A stretch of 64,000 bases of DNA from Carposina sasakii (GCA_014607495.2 CP053148.1:1612001-1676000); one strand, 5' to 3'; shown: positions 1 to 12,010, counted from the first letter of the stretch. The notes: a model not told the origin generated them from the sequence alone. Translations and numbers: made by a program.

Positions 1-180
1 GCGACTCTGCCCGCGCGGACTGCAGGAAAAAAAAATCGAAATTTTTCGGGATAAAAATATTTTTCCGGAAAAAGTAGCCTATATGTTAAGAGGGACCTGT
101 CACAATATATTCCTGAAAACTGTATCGAAATCGGTCCAGCCGTTTCTGAGATCTGAGTATCGATCCGTTACAATTTTATG
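1..180 (-). mobile_element. Helitron-like non-autonomous fragment
   Basis: This is a truncated copy of a family seen about a dozen times here. It has the GCGCGGACTGCAG hairpin side, then a body reading 'agcctatatgttaag...gacctgtcacaatatattcctgaaaac'-type sequence. The same body recurs near 7.8, 52.5, 54.7 and 59.5 kb. The Helitron assignment is inferred from CTAGT-type ends in the complete copies. Confidence 0.6.
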
Positions 181-511
181 TACCAAATGGAATCTTTTCG
201 GATTTAAAATACTAATTCTTCCACCTTATTTCGTTCTACCGCATGACACGGGTAACTTATAACCGAAAATATCCAATATCTTACACCTCTTGATTGTAAT
301 ACCGATAAAAGTTATGTCAAAAACAGAAAATTTTATCTAAGTATATATACATACATACATAACCTCACACCTATATCCTATAGGGGTAGGCAGAGACTAC
401 AGTACCTAAGTATTATTTAAAAAAAATCAATAGTATATGTACTTAATATACTTAAACTTACAATAAACATAACAGAAATATGTACCAGCGTAACCTTTCT
501 GCTCTCATTGT

Positions 512-1353
512 ATATATGTCGTGGCCATATTGTAAAATTGATCATTTCATGAAATGGTCGAGCATTTCATGAAGTGGTCGCATTTCATGAAGTGGCCAAT
601 TCAATTTGACCAGATCGTTAAATCGTCTACATTTCACGATTTTGTCATCCACGTTTGGCCAAATCGTATTAACAGGATGTCCATAAAATCCGAATGTGGT
701 AAGAGCTTATATAAATAATATATACCGTACACCATATATAAGTATACCATAAGGTATGATTTTTTTTGCTATTATTTATGTGATATTTTCACAATATAAT
801 ATTTAAAAACATAAAAGACTTTACAAAAGCGATTCGCATCTGGCACATCGCCGGACGCTGCCTGGGCACGCTCGCTCCGCTCGCTCGGCTCGTGCGTCAT
901 TTGTCATAGTCTAACCTAACCTAACCTAACCTATCGTAATCTAAGGTTTTTGTTTAACAATATTATTATAAACCACCATTAAGTCTAATATACATTATAC
1001 AATATAACACACTATCCGTGAACTTCTTCTGCATAGTCACCCTACTCTCTTTAATTTGTTTTATAACCTAAAAAGAAAAATCCGCCATCTTCACACATAA
1101 ATAAAACGCGCGCAGCGCCTCTACCGGTGATTCATGTCACTATTTTACGATATGATCAATAATCTTGACCACTTCATGAAATGATCGGGCGTTTAGTTGC
1201 CCATATCGAGAAACGATTTTTATCATCGATCTGCCCAAACCATATCATGATGTGGCCAATAGACAGTTGAACTTTTCATGAAATGCGACCATTTCATGAA
1301 ATGCTCGACCATTTCATGAAATGATCAATTCTACGATATGGCCACGACATATA
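512..1353. mobile_element. Long-TIR foldback/MITE element
   Basis: The two ends are inverted copies of each other, about 80 bp long: the left end has GTCGTGGCCATATTGTA followed by several CATTTCATGAAATGG motifs, and the right end has the reverse complement finishing in ACGATATGGCCACGAC. The repeated half-palindrome TTTCATGAAA occurs several times in each arm. The middle has a GC-rich segment (about 850-900) and four CCTAA units. No coding capacity was seen. Confidence 0.7.
909..934 (+). repeat. Short telomere-like (CCTAA)n tract
   Basis: Four consecutive CTAAC/CCTAA units lie inside the 512-1353 element. They match the insect telomere repeat TTAGG read on the other strand. The tract is too short to be telomeric. 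Confidence 0.6.
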
Positions 1354-1720
1354 CATGGTTAATTTAAAACCATCAATAACCTCGCAGGACTAGATAGCTA
1401 AAATCATAAACAATAACATTTGTTCTACGAGTTTTATCATAACTCAATACATTGATTAAAAATTATTTTCAAAGCTTTTATTGTACTGTCGTGACATTTG
1501 TAAGTCTATGTTCCATTCGTAGGTAGACGCCCACGATCGCGCGCGCCTCAGTATTATGTACAGAATTAAGAACATTCAGAGGTAATATTAAATTGATATT
1601 TATTTTTCTATGAAAGTAAAATATGACAAATTATCAAAACTCGTAGAACAAATGTTGTTGTTTATGATGGTAGCTACCTAGTACTGCGAGGTTACTGATG
1701 TTTTTAAATTAACCCTGTAT
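1351..1720. mobile_element. Palindromic MITE, full copy
   Basis: The left end ATACATGGTTAATTTAAAA and the right end TTTTAAATTAACCCTGTAT are inverted repeats. Longer inner arms contain AACAAATG...CTACGAG and its reverse complement. An inverted partial copy lies at 51416-51649. The right end is 19 bp upstream of the exon beginning at 1740. Confidence 0.75.
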
Positions 1721-1739
1721 AACTTGCTATAATTTGCAG

Positions 1740-4700
1740 GGTCACCGTTATTGCTCCGGCCGGCATCCGGCGCGTCTAGCTACTACGGCACGAACAAGTC
1801 TTACGACGGACAGTCGCGACACCATTCTCCCAAAATGAAACTTAAGTTAGTACTCTCCACTACCACTACAGACTCGTATTATAACAAAGTCACTTCCCAT
1901 GGTTTATCCCTATCTACCTATCATCAACATCGTTTCAGCCCTGGGAACTCCACTGCTGGACGTAGGCCTCCCTCCATACCGACCGGTTGGAAGCAGCCTG
2001 CATCCAACTATCTACCTACATGCTCTTTGAAACTACGCAACGGATTTTGATGCAGTCTTGTCAAAAAGATAAAGTTACTATATCACGCGGATGAAGTCGT
2101 GGGAGGCCGCTAGTAACTAATAAAATGTAGTCGCTGTGTAGTCCCTTGTTAAACCTGAGATGTTGCGGGGCTTTACTATAATACAAAGTATATCAGCTGC
2201 ATCTCCTTCCGTGCATGTCGTAAGAGTCAACTAAGGAAGGGGCGTTCTCTCAGACGACGAGCGAGCTTGTCACTTGTCTTTTACATCTGGCCCCATGCTA
2301 AATGTGACTATGGGACCTTCGAATGTTCTTCGTGATCACGCAGTTCTGGTTAAACTGATTTTGAGCACACAATCTTTAGCAGTGACGCTATGCTTATACT
2401 GCTTATAATGATTGAAATATTTCTCATTGGAATCGTTACCGATTGCTGGATTGTATTTGTGTTCGAAAAACGGCCCTATTCTCACCTCTTACCACATCGT
2501 GGAAGTGAGATGTCGCTCTACATAGCTTATAGCAGGTTTTGCTTTAATAATGGATATAATCCTGCTTTAAGAGTACATAGTAAACCCGATATATCACTGC
2601 TAGTAGACATCCATGACTTGGTCCGCGTTGTCTTTAGTATTGCCGTTTTTCCTGTTCGTTTTCGGGAAATCTTTTCTTATCGGCGCTTGCGCCATACAGA
2701 AAACACATCCTCCAAGTTTCAGGTCTTTAAGATCTTTTTAGACTGTGCGTTAATCCTTTAGTTATTCAGGACAAAGCATTTTATATGTATAGATATTACA
2801 TGATTATTATAATTTTCTCTAGGTACCTGAAAAGCGTGTTTCCAAAGGCGGAAGAAACTCTAATACTGGATGTGTTAGCGAACAAAGATAACAACGTGCA
2901 GAAAGCAAGCGAAGAACTAATATCGATGGGATTCTCTAAGAAGGACACGGTGGCCAATCAGAAGAAGAAGGAGAAAGAGATACCGCAGCCGGCCAAGAAG
3001 GTCGTAACTATTGTTAAAACCGCGGAGGAAAAAGAACTTTGTAAGTATGCTTCTACGTTTTAACTTTCACTGGGATTTGCAAACCGATCACCAACATCTT
3101 AATAATATATTTCTTTCCTTCATTTATAGCGTGTTTTATATCTTCAATGTTGTATTTAAATACTTTTTTCCGAATTAGTGGATATTATAATGTGGGTCAT
3201 AACATAATTAACACATTGTGAGTGACAAAAATTTGCAGTTATTATGCTTTCTTGTAAAACAGAAAAAATCTAAAATCTAATCAAAAATTGTTATCTCTGA
3301 AAGTTTTCAAGCTGCTGAAATTTTTCCTTCGCGAATGTTTCTTTTATTCTGTGATTTTCCAAATAAGAAACAAATTATAAAACTGTCATCATCCCCATTA
3401 TCTGTATGTTAACACAATTTCCTCTCTATTCATTATAGTAAAACAAAAACTACAACAGAAGTACGCTAACATAGCAGAAAGAGTTATATCGATAGCCTTA
3501 GAGAGCGTAGACTATAACGAGGAGCGAGCGGAACAGATTCTAAATGCTGTATTAATTGAAGATGCAGCGCCCAAGCCCAAACCTACCGCTTTGCCGGAGC
3601 CTAGGCGACATAGTCAGGTGGAGAAAAAGGGGTAAGCTGGCATGATGTGTTCTATGTGTTAATCCGTTTCTATTATGTCGTGAATAGTAGTCGCGATAGC
3701 CCAATGGTTAGGACGTGCACCTTCCAATCGTAGGTTCGATCCCAGTTACGTTCCTGTACCTTTGAAGTTTATTATTTATTATTAAATGGTGCCTATAACA
3801 GCCTTACAGCACTATATTATGAGCATTTTTTTACATACTGGTGCATAACATTTCATGTATTTAATGTTGTAAAATTGTCACTTAGCTCGTGCCTCGGAAA
3901 GAATGTAAAAATATTAGTCCTGTGCCTCATCTCTCTCTTGCCGGCTTTTCTTTCCATCGGAGTATGAGAGTGACGGAATAGAGAGGGCACTTGTGTTTGC
4001 GCACACACTCTTGCACTATAATATCTCCTGCGCAGTTGGCTATAATCTCCCGCCATGACAGAAAGTCGGTCGGAGACATTATGTCGTTACTTTATTTATT
4101 TGATAGATATAGCACTTTATACATACCTTTTCGATTTTTATGAAGGTTTTTTGATAGTTACGCCCATGAAGTCCCTTTCAAAAATTACTTCCGTGAGTGA
4201 TTTTAGAAGTAATGTTTTTTGTATACAAACCTATAATGTAATCCTACACAAAGAAAATAGCGCCATCTTTAAAAAACTATTTAGAGAAATGCACTCTACA
4301 AATAATAGGTCGTCCCCAGGGATTTGGTATCTCCTATGGTCGTCCCTTTTCCTCACTGCTTTTACTGACATTGTTTTTTTTTCTGCCTTACAAACTGCCA
4401 AGACAAAGTAAAGAGAAGAGAAGTCAATATTATGCTTTAGACTTCATGATAGGGCATGAACTATAGAAAAAAACCCAATACTTCTCACTATGTATCAATA
4501 ATAACAGCTTATATCTTCATTACGGCTGATTTAATGAACCTTTTTGAGTGTAAGCTATCATACAAGATTAAATAATGACATAATAGAAACGCCTATATGT
4601 CGCACACGCTAAACATATCAGTCTCTCGCATTTTTCACAGCAAAAATAAGCGTATTATTTTTTTATTGAATGAAACCAGTTAGTCAATCGTTATTTTAAT

Positions 4701-7700
4701 TATGAACTAACTAATTTATGGTATATAATTCTTTCAAGCTTATTTCATTGCGAACAACTGGCTCGATTTTAAGCCCTATAAAATGTCTAGCGTGTGCAAG
4801 CATTTAGTAATCAAGTATTAATAATTATGTACCTACTATAAATTTCATAAACAAATGTTACTTGACAGAGAACTAACTGACATTATTTTGATACTTTTTT
4901 ACATATACTAAATAAATCAAAAAGTTGTTGTTGTATATCTGTTAGTTCTTTGATAATGAGATGATTAATATTAATAATTTACATAAGTAATACAAAATAA
5001 AATACTTTCTAAACACGTCACCACATCCTACTTAATCCGATTGCTTTTTAGCTTCTCACTAAACAACATCTGTATAAATATCGATAGACGTTTAACTTAC
5101 AGCTCTTGTACATTCGTTCATTACATTTTTTTCTTACCATTCGTTATATTATATCGCCTTCATTACACTATATTTAATTCATTATATATAAGAAAGGTCA
5201 CTCATTCATTACATTCCAGCGATGGGAATGTAATGAATTTGTTTGGTTCTTTCACAAGATTATCAAGATGATAAATAATGTACATTTTATCGATATTGAT
5301 ACAATGGCATATCATTCCATGATGCAATATGCAAATACATAGGATTGGTTGGTAACTTTTAAAGAATATTAGATTACAAACAGGACCATTTGTCAGACTC
5401 TGTAATGTAACATAATCTTTGTTTCTAAAGTAAACTGTAGATAGTAGACAAACAATAGAACTAACAAAAGCAGGTTTGTTAATGCAGGGTAAGTAAGTAC
5501 CAAACGCTTCCCAGTTTTGTCATCATTATTTCACACCATCTGCAACAATAAGTGACCAACCTCTCCGTTGCGCATTCACATCCATTCAGAATGAACTAGT
5601 TCGTTCACACTCATCCATTACAATAGTTCGTGCGTGGAGGAGATTCACTCGCTTCCGGCGTCCGCGCCGCCCGCCTCCCGCCGTTTGAAGACTTGGACCG
5701 AGCATCTGAAGTATGTTTGTTTGCATGTTAGACGGCTGGGTCCTATTTTAATTAGGGTAAAATAGGCGTTATATTTTGGACCAACCACGTCTAAACGAAT
5801 GGTTTCCATAGTTAAAAATGCAGTTAGTCGTGTAAGTGTAGCTTTGTTTTTTGTCTTTTTGCCGTGCACTTAAAAATATTATCTGGCAGTGTTAGTGTGG
5901 CCATGGGTTTTAAAAACCGATATCCTGTCCGAAAAGAGTATCCATATATCTCTCATGCTTCACTGGAGATAGCGTAAAAAAATTACACTACCGTGATTGG
6001 CCCACCACACCGATCAACTGAGATCTCCGGGGAGATGGCCTAACAAGAGACTATAAAGTACTACCTAAAACTTATAGAAATACACAATGTGATGTATGAA
6101 GTTACGCTTAATATTAAATTAAGCACTGACAAACAAAATTATTACAAATGGTCAATTTACACTGTAATAGTAATTTTTCACCCTTTACTCGCCCTTTTTT
6201 CTTTTTTCTGATGTCGCTCTCGGGATTTTTACTAGTAGGTAGACGCAAGTTGACCCAAGTTCTATAAAATCATCAGTAATAGTAGTCAGCAAAGTTCTTT
6301 TATTTTGGGGTCGGCCCACCATAAAGCTTTTACATATTTTCTTTTGTTTTTTTTTATGTCGTTTTTCTAGTGCGAAGTTATTTAGTATCTGCGTAAATCG
6401 TAGATTAGATATCGGCTATATATAGATTTACACATAAAAACGATATGTAGTGTGTTCTTAAAAATAGGACCCAGCAATATTGAGTTGTTTGTGTGTATCT
6501 TTACGAAGTACTGAACATGTGCCAGTGAGTGCCGGATTAGCCTTTTTGATTTTACATATCTCTCTTCTATACAGGATGTAACAGAAGGGGTGTGTTAAGT
6601 GAAAGTCTATATATGAAAATAGCCTGTTACAACCTGTTTAAGCGTTGTTATTTTTATACGCTTCTTAAAAGTTGATTGGTATATGGAATTAGTATAATAT
6701 GTATATGGTAAACAGAAACGGGGAGCGGCTGTACATTGTGAGATCCAGAGTTTAATTATAACTGTGCCAATTAGTTTGGTATGTGGCCTGTGACAATTTA
6801 ATTTAAACAAAGTCACAGAAAAGAGCCAGTATTACGAGTAATAAGCCCGTTAAAATCCCTCGTTGGTGTAATCCGGCACTAAATATACAATCTGATAGCT
6901 TATTGTGTGTGTGATTCGATCTAGTTTGTGTTGTGCGGTCCGTTAATGGCATGGTGTGTTTACGTTACAGATTTTTCTTGTAATTAGCCTGTTAGAAAAT
7001 GTCATGTGATCTATAATAATATAATGTTTTTTTAACGCCTAGATATTTTGTTATGATTGGTCGTTTATTTCAGTTTAAATAAGATATGGGATACTTCCCA
7101 AAGAAAAGCCACGACCAGGTTCATGCAAGATGAAGATCCTAAAGCCATGTTTAGCATAGCGAGGCCAGATGTAAAAGGTCAGTGACAAGTTGCTAGCTCA
7201 TCGCCTGAGAGAACGCCCCTGAGTTCCTTCGTCGCCTCTTACAACATGCACGGAAGGAGATGCAGCTGATGTATTCTAGTGAAGACCCGCACCAGGAAAC
7301 GTTTATGATCCATGTGTTAAATTTATCTTAAGTTTATAGGAGGAGTACGGAGCCTTAGCGATTGTTTGTGAATGGATCATGTGTTAGATTTAGTTATAAT
7401 TATAGTTAAGTTAGAATCACATCATGATTCATTTTATTTTTATTTTAGCTTCCTCTGAACATCGTCACTTACATTTAATGTTAGACTTTTGCACAATACA
7501 CTTTTGAAAATAGTTGAACATTTAAAAGTTACATTACATAATTTATGAATCTCAAATGCATGAATTAACTATTGCGAAATATTTTTAACGTAGATAAATT
7601 AATATGCTGTTTAGAATAGAGATTACACATACATTAGTTTATTTAGCTGTTATCTCACGAAAATATATACAAGGGAAGTCCCTTACTTATCTAATTAATG

Positions 7701-10023
7701 ACAGTATGTTGGATATAATCATAGATATTAGATATACAGAGTAATTTAGAAATATAATCTCAACTAGTGGACGCCCGCGACTACGTCCGCGTAAAATGTC
7801 GAAATTTTCCGGGATAAAAACATTTTCCCGGGATAAAAAGTCTATAGCCTATATGTTAAGTGGGACCTGTCACAATATATTCCTGAAAACCGCATCAAAA
7901 TCGGTTCAGTCGTTTCTGAGATTAGCGTGCACAAACGCACAGACAAACCGACAAACAGACAATAATTCCAAAAATCATTGTTTTGGGTACTATTGCGTTA
8001 ATAAAGGTCTCCTATAATATTTTTTCTCATATATCTTCCATGTACAGACAGCGATCCGTTACATTTTTATTATATGTATTATATGTATATAGATTAGTTT
8101 GGTATTACCAAAAAATGTTACTAGAAAACAGTAGTAATTTTAACCAATAATTCTAATTCTAGGGTTTCTAGTAAATTTTAGTGTGTAATTAAGAATATCT
8201 ATAATATAAAGGTAGCTACAAAAGTTCAAATATTGTAACGTACTCTTTTAAAGACTAATATATATTAGCTATTCCGTTCTACTAGCCCCAACCGGTAACA
8301 CAATACACATGTACGAAAGAGAACGCAGTACACTGCACCACGGGCCAAAGTATTTTATTAGCTCCTTCAAGTATTCACTAAGCTGCACAATTTAATGGCT
8401 ATTGAATGATTTTCAGACCAATATTAAAATGTAGCAGTAGTACAGGGAGCAAGTATAAGTCACAGTACAGCGTTACGAAGAGCGGACCTAACCCGGCGCT
8501 GCGGGATGGACCTAATGATAGTTTGCTGTTGTAAGTATACAAAATGGTAACTAACATATACACTGCTATATACAGGATGTTTTTTTGTGGCCACCCTTAA
8601 CGAAGGGTACGTACTCTATACATCAAATAAAGTGAGTTTATGCCAAAAAAAAATGCTAGGAAAAAAAATTTTGTATGTGTATACCTTGAGGCGAATTATA
8701 GTGTCTAGTGTTTATGATAGTTTTTTTATAGACCGATATTAATTATTTTTCGTGAAAAAATCCCGCTACGCGCGTCTATGTGCATTTATGCAGAAAAACG
8801 CAGTCTATTTACTCAACTTTGGACACTAATATTTTGGAAACCAGATACTTCCCAGGTATGTAAGAAAAATGATCGTGATGATGAGGAGATTCCGTAGTTT
8901 TCGGGAACGTTGACGACCAAAAATCACCCTGTATATGAAATGGGGTAGCCGAAACTGGATCATAAAAGAGACCATAATCAGAGTCTTGTTATTTTGTATG
9001 TGTATACCTTATAACTGCCCGCCGACTTTCATTAATCCGCCCTCTGATTACCTAATTTGCAATAGCAAAGCCAAAGCAAAGCGATAGCGAAAATGGTACA
9101 ATATTCGCCCTGAAATTTTAAAGTTCCTTTGCAATTCGTTTTACGTAATACGAATTTGACAAGCAATCAGCGATTTTGTACAATTTTCGCTATCGCTTTG
9201 CTTCTGCTAGTTAGGTAATAAGGGGGCCGATCGCCAGTTTCTGCGCGAAACACATTCTGGCAAAGGAAAATGACCATGTAATAGAAAACCGTCGTATCCG
9301 GAATATAACACTGAGCTATGATATTTATCGTTTCGTTCTAAAGATTTATTTAGAGGTCTTAAATAGTGTTGTAAATATATTGTACCTAAATTAAATTACG
9401 TAATATGATTCCAAAACTCACTTAACCTAACACTGTTTCACAATCACTAATAGCCAAATATGGGACTCGTAATACATTATTCTAAAGAGATTTCGGACGA
9501 TCACCTTTCGTAGCAAGCCAAATCCTTGAAAATAATGACAACAATACCACTCATATACAGGGTGTAACAGAAAGGGTATGTTAAGCGAAAAGCTATGTGA
9601 ATAGCCCACTATAGAGAACCTATTTCCAAAATTTGAGACTCGAAATCATATTTTAATTTTTCAAGATTGTATGGACATTCCTGAGTTGTTTCGGAAATCT
9701 TCATACTATCTGGAAAAATATAAATGTGAATTTGAGTCTGAAATTTTGGAAATAGGTTCTCTATAGTGGGCTATTTACATAGCTTTTCGCTTAACATACC
9801 CTTTCTGTTACATCCTGTATAATCCAGACTAGAGTACGAAGCATGGCAAGGCCCTAACCCCGAACTGCGAAGCGGCGCGTCAGGCAAGACGGACGGGCCT
9901 GAAGCCCGCGCAGCGCCCCGCCCGAGCCTCGCGCGCGGTCCCACGGGCCTCGCCAACGGCCCCGCAGGCCTCGCCAAGGGCTCCATGTACCAGAAGCTTA
10001 GCAAGAAGACCGCCAAAATGTAA
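1740..10023 (+). CDS. CUE-domain protein with GPN-repeat tail (3' part of gene)
   Basis: Exons, with splice phases that fit throughout: 1740-1845, 2823-3040, 3439-3631, 7074-7118 (tentative), 8417-8530 and 9828-10023. The stop TAA is at 10021-10023. About 289 residues are visible. The start and any earlier exons were not found, so this is a partial gene. The second exon encodes a CUE-type ubiquitin-binding helix bundle (FPKAEETLILDVL...MGF). The third encodes a second CUE/UBA-like segment (AERVISIALESV...AEQILNAVL). The last two carry repeated GPN motifs (SGPNPALRDGPN, QGPNPELRSG, RGPTGLANGPAGLAKG) and a basic C-terminus. CUE domains bind mono-ubiquitin or poly-ubiquitin, and this one probably acts in the cytosol. 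I do not recognise the exact orthologue. The fourth exon is the weakest: its donor at 7119 lies where a repeat begins, and skipping it would also keep the frame. Confidence 0.78.
2165..2370 (+). mobile_element. Copy of a ~200-bp interspersed repeat (family A)
   Basis: It starts near GCGGGGCTTTACTATAATAC and has the family core CAGCTGCATCTCCTTCCGTG. Related copies in this window lie near 7120-7300 (-), 27885-28050 (+), 32935-33070 (-), 36340-36720 (+), 53540-53670 (-), 55245-55425 (-), 57605-57800 (+), 60470-60606 (+) and 61390-61490 (+). I cannot assign the class. Confidence 0.7.
2460..2820 (+). repeat. Degenerate retroelement-like repeat tail in intron
   Basis: The end of this stretch (CAGGTCT...CTGTGCGTTAATCC...CATTCAGGAC-like, then TTTTATATGTATAGAT) recurs at about 10140-10220, 16520-16600 and 57200-57290. 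It is therefore a dispersed repeat, and the 123-codon open frame across it is not treated as a gene. Confidence 0.5.
3690..4085 (+). mobile_element. tRNA-headed SINE (family 1)
   Basis: The head has tRNA-like promoter boxes (A box near AGCCCAATGGTTAGGACGTG, B box GGTTCGATCCC). It is followed by the same body as the copies at 28083, 57831 and 60075, ending near GGTCGGAGA. It lies in the intron after exon 3 of the CUE gene and is about 350-400 bp long. Confidence 0.8.
4086..7073. other. Large intron of CUE gene, mostly unassigned
   Basis: AT-rich sequence without a recognisable exon. A partial copy of the TACAGGATGTAACAGAAG MITE family begins near 6573. Simple CATTAC-rich sequence occurs around 5100-5270. 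Nothing else here could be supported. Confidence 0.5.
7119..7300 (-). mobile_element. Family A repeat abutting a splice donor
   Basis: A reverse-strand copy of the repeat described at 2165. Similarity to the other copies begins just after 7118, so the donor proposed for exon 4 of the CUE gene would lie at the repeat boundary. Confidence 0.65.
7763..8095 (-). mobile_element. Helitron-like element, near full length
   Basis: It begins ACTAGTGGACGCCCGCGAC, with the CGCGGAC-type hairpin, and runs through TTCCCGGGATAAAAAG and CGCACAGACAAACC to GATCCGTTACATTTTTAT. The CTAGT end and subterminal hairpin are the basis for calling it Helitron-like. Confidence 0.65.
8569..8936. mobile_element. MITE with TATACAGG ends (family B)
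   Basis: The left end TATACAGGATGTTTTTTTG and right end ATCACCCTGTATA are inverted. Internal landmarks are GTACGTACTCTATACATC and CGGGAACGTTGACGACC. Other copies lie at 37454-37829, 39415-40102 and 60607-61004. It lies just downstream of CUE-gene exon 5. Confidence 0.8.
9039..9228. mobile_element. Palindromic ~190-bp MITE (family C), copy 1
   Basis: The arms contain AGCAAAGCGATAGCGAAAAT and its reverse complement, with GCCC(C)C-type outer ends. Copies 2 and 3 are at 15491-15680 and 62221-62413. Confidence 0.8.
9554..9821. mobile_element. Palindromic MITE (family D) directly before an exon
   Basis: The left end TATACAGGGTGTAACAG mirrors the right end CTGTTACATCCTGTATA. The arms are long and nearly perfect, covering most of the 268 bp. 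The right end is only about 7 bp from the coding exon starting at 9828, so the upstream intron end is transposon sequence. Relatives are at 29359-29614 and 36732-37165. Confidence 0.85.
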
Positions 10024-10229
10024 GTGAAGCTTTAGATACTGGGATTTGGGCGCACAAGCACAAATGTTTCACGCTAGCATCATTAACGTAAACTTTAAAT
10101 TTCCCGTTTTTGCGAAATCCTTTATTATCCGATGCCTAAATCACAGCCTCTAAAGTTTCAGGTCACTATCAGGTAGGCTTTGCGTTGATTCATCAGTCAT
10201 TCAGGACTAAACCATTTCCGTGTTATTGT

Positions 10230-10235
10230 AATAAA
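10230..10235 (+). promoter_or_regulatory. Candidate polyadenylation signal of CUE gene
   Basis: AATAAA about 210 bp downstream of the stop codon at 10021. It borders a SINE fragment, so its use is uncertain. Confidence 0.35.
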
Positions 10236-10239
10236 ATAA

Positions 10240-10450
10240 GATCTCCCGGCCAAGGCGACTAATCTCTACGGAGATTAGCCAGGTACACAGGAGATATTAT
10301 AGTGCACAAATGTTTGCGCAAACACAGATGCACTCTCTATTCCCTAATTCTCATAGTCCGATGGGACGGAAAGCCGACACGACCGGAGAGAGATCAGGCG
10401 CAAGACCAACAGTTTTACGTGCTTTACAACATTAAAATCTGTACCTGAAA
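10240..10450 (-). mobile_element. 5'-truncated SINE (family 1)
   Basis: This is the reverse complement of the body of the SINE seen complete at 60075. It shows CTCATAGTCCGATGGGAC and CGACACGACCGGAGAGAGAT and lacks the tRNA-like head. Confidence 0.75.
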
Positions 10451-10502
10451 TAAATTCATTGGTCCATATATTTTGATGTCAAATGTCATTTATAAACAGT
10501 AG

Positions 10503-10649
10503 GGTCTATTCCGGCAGTCACACTAAAACCTATATCTAATCTTAGTCATGTCTATCTCTCTCCGTTCTTATCATAAATGGCTGAGAGAGAAAAGGACAGG
10601 TAGGACTAATTTTACGTTTAGGTTTAAGTGTGACTGCCGGAATCGATCC
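10503..10649. mobile_element. ~145-bp palindromic MITE (family E), copy 1
   Basis: The ends TTCCGGCAGTCACACT and AGTGTGACTGCCGGAA are inverted. Two other copies are at 13155-13294 and 41122-41262. Confidence 0.85.
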
Positions 10650-11339
10650 ATAATGTTATCTTAAGACTCGATATTCTAAGAACATCCTTTATATGTATAG
10701 AAGTTAAGAAGATGTCAATCGCTTGACTAACTAGTATGAAAATTACATCGGACATCAGGCTCTCCATAATACTTTACTTCCAGCTTAAGGCTAAACGTTA
10801 ACATTTTGCTAAGAATGCGTTATGACTAGATAGCTCATGCTCATGATAAAAAATACCCGTTTTTGTTTCAGAGTCGTTTGAAACGCAGATCACAGACACG
10901 GGAGCTTATAAACAAACCGTCTATATTAATTTTGGATCCGTTTATATGATTTATAGAACGAGACTACACGCTGTGGTTGGAAAAATGTTACTAACCCAGC
11001 TACGCGCCTTTACATGCCAACTTATTTGTGAAGGGGCAAAAAGGAACTACAGCTTTTAAGTTGAAATAATCAGTAGTAGTTCAGCGATATACAGTGTCAT
11101 CACCGTTCAGTTTACAAATAACTTGGTATTTCTAACATACTTGTCAGGTTTGACGACATCCTGTCTGTATGCTTTACCCTTTGTCCGTCGCTCTATCCTT
11201 TTCTGTCGCTCAGAACAGTTATTTGCAAGAGCGAGAAAAGGTTAATAGGGCAACTGGTTGCTAAATGTCAAAAGATGACTACGCGACCGATTCGAAGAAT
11301 CCTATTTGATAATGGGTATGATTTAAGCTGTCACCAATT

Positions 11340-12010
11340 GAAGTCGTTTTCTGTTTCCTTAATAATAGAGTTTGCCCCCAAAATAATAGATTTGTCACCA
11401 AAATCTAGTCACCAAACAATATAAAATCAGTTCCACGAAAAATCACCTAAAATCATGGAGATATAAGGTCTAGTACCAAATTAATATTTTTGAATGTATT
11501 TTAATAGGTTTGTCCTAATAAGTATTGAAGCAAATTAATTAAAAGTGATCACCAATAAATCATATTTTTGTCGCTAGATATCGTCTTGGACTTAAACATG
11601 TAACCTAACACCGAAGAAATCGGCGGCGGCGGTCACCGCCACCTCATTCTTCTAACCTATATTGCCAGATTCGGATCCGCCCAAACAGGTAACCATAAGC
11701 AATTAGCTAAATTTGCAAGTATTTGGTAACAGAACTATCATTTTGAGGACAAATCTATTATTTAAGTAACAAAACTATTATTGTGAGAACGACGTTTATA
11801 TTCAATCAATGCACTACAATTTCTTTGGTGATCCATCTTTTATTTTACACATATATTAACATTAATTTGGTGATTCATACCTGGGAACACATTTGTTTAT
11901 CTGAGAACGAAAATATTTCGTGGCGATAGATCTAATTATTTGGTGATAAAACTTGATGACAAATATAAATTTTGGTGACAGAAAATATTAGTTCCCTTTT
12001 ATAATCTATT
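11340..12010. repeat. Foldback-like region of CACCAAA/TTTGGTG motifs
   Basis: The left part carries TGTCACCAAAAT, GTCACCAAAC and related words. The right part carries their complements (TTTGGTGATC, ATTTGGTGATAAA, TTTTGGTGACAG). The centre near 11610-11640 is GC-rich with a CGGCGGCGGTCACCGCC hairpin. No coding frame fits. The class is unknown. Confidence 0.45.

Noticed and set aside
909..934. Chromosome end or telomere
   Set aside because: Only four CCTAA units, inside a transposable element with genes on the downstream side.
2390..2761. 123-codon open frame
   Set aside because: Its second half is a dispersed repeat found at three other places, and it lies within an intron of the CUE gene.
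4055..4411. 118-codon open frame
   Set aside because: It starts at the end of a SINE and continues into AT-rich sequence, with no family resemblance.
7119..7177. Longer form of CUE-gene exon 4 with donor at 7178
   Set aside because: The added part is family A repeat sequence, and the phase would not fit the next exon.
10870..11060. Possible further exon after the CUE gene (open stretch after TTTCAG)
   Set aside because: The CUE frame already ends with a stop at 10023, and the translated stretch shows no family features.
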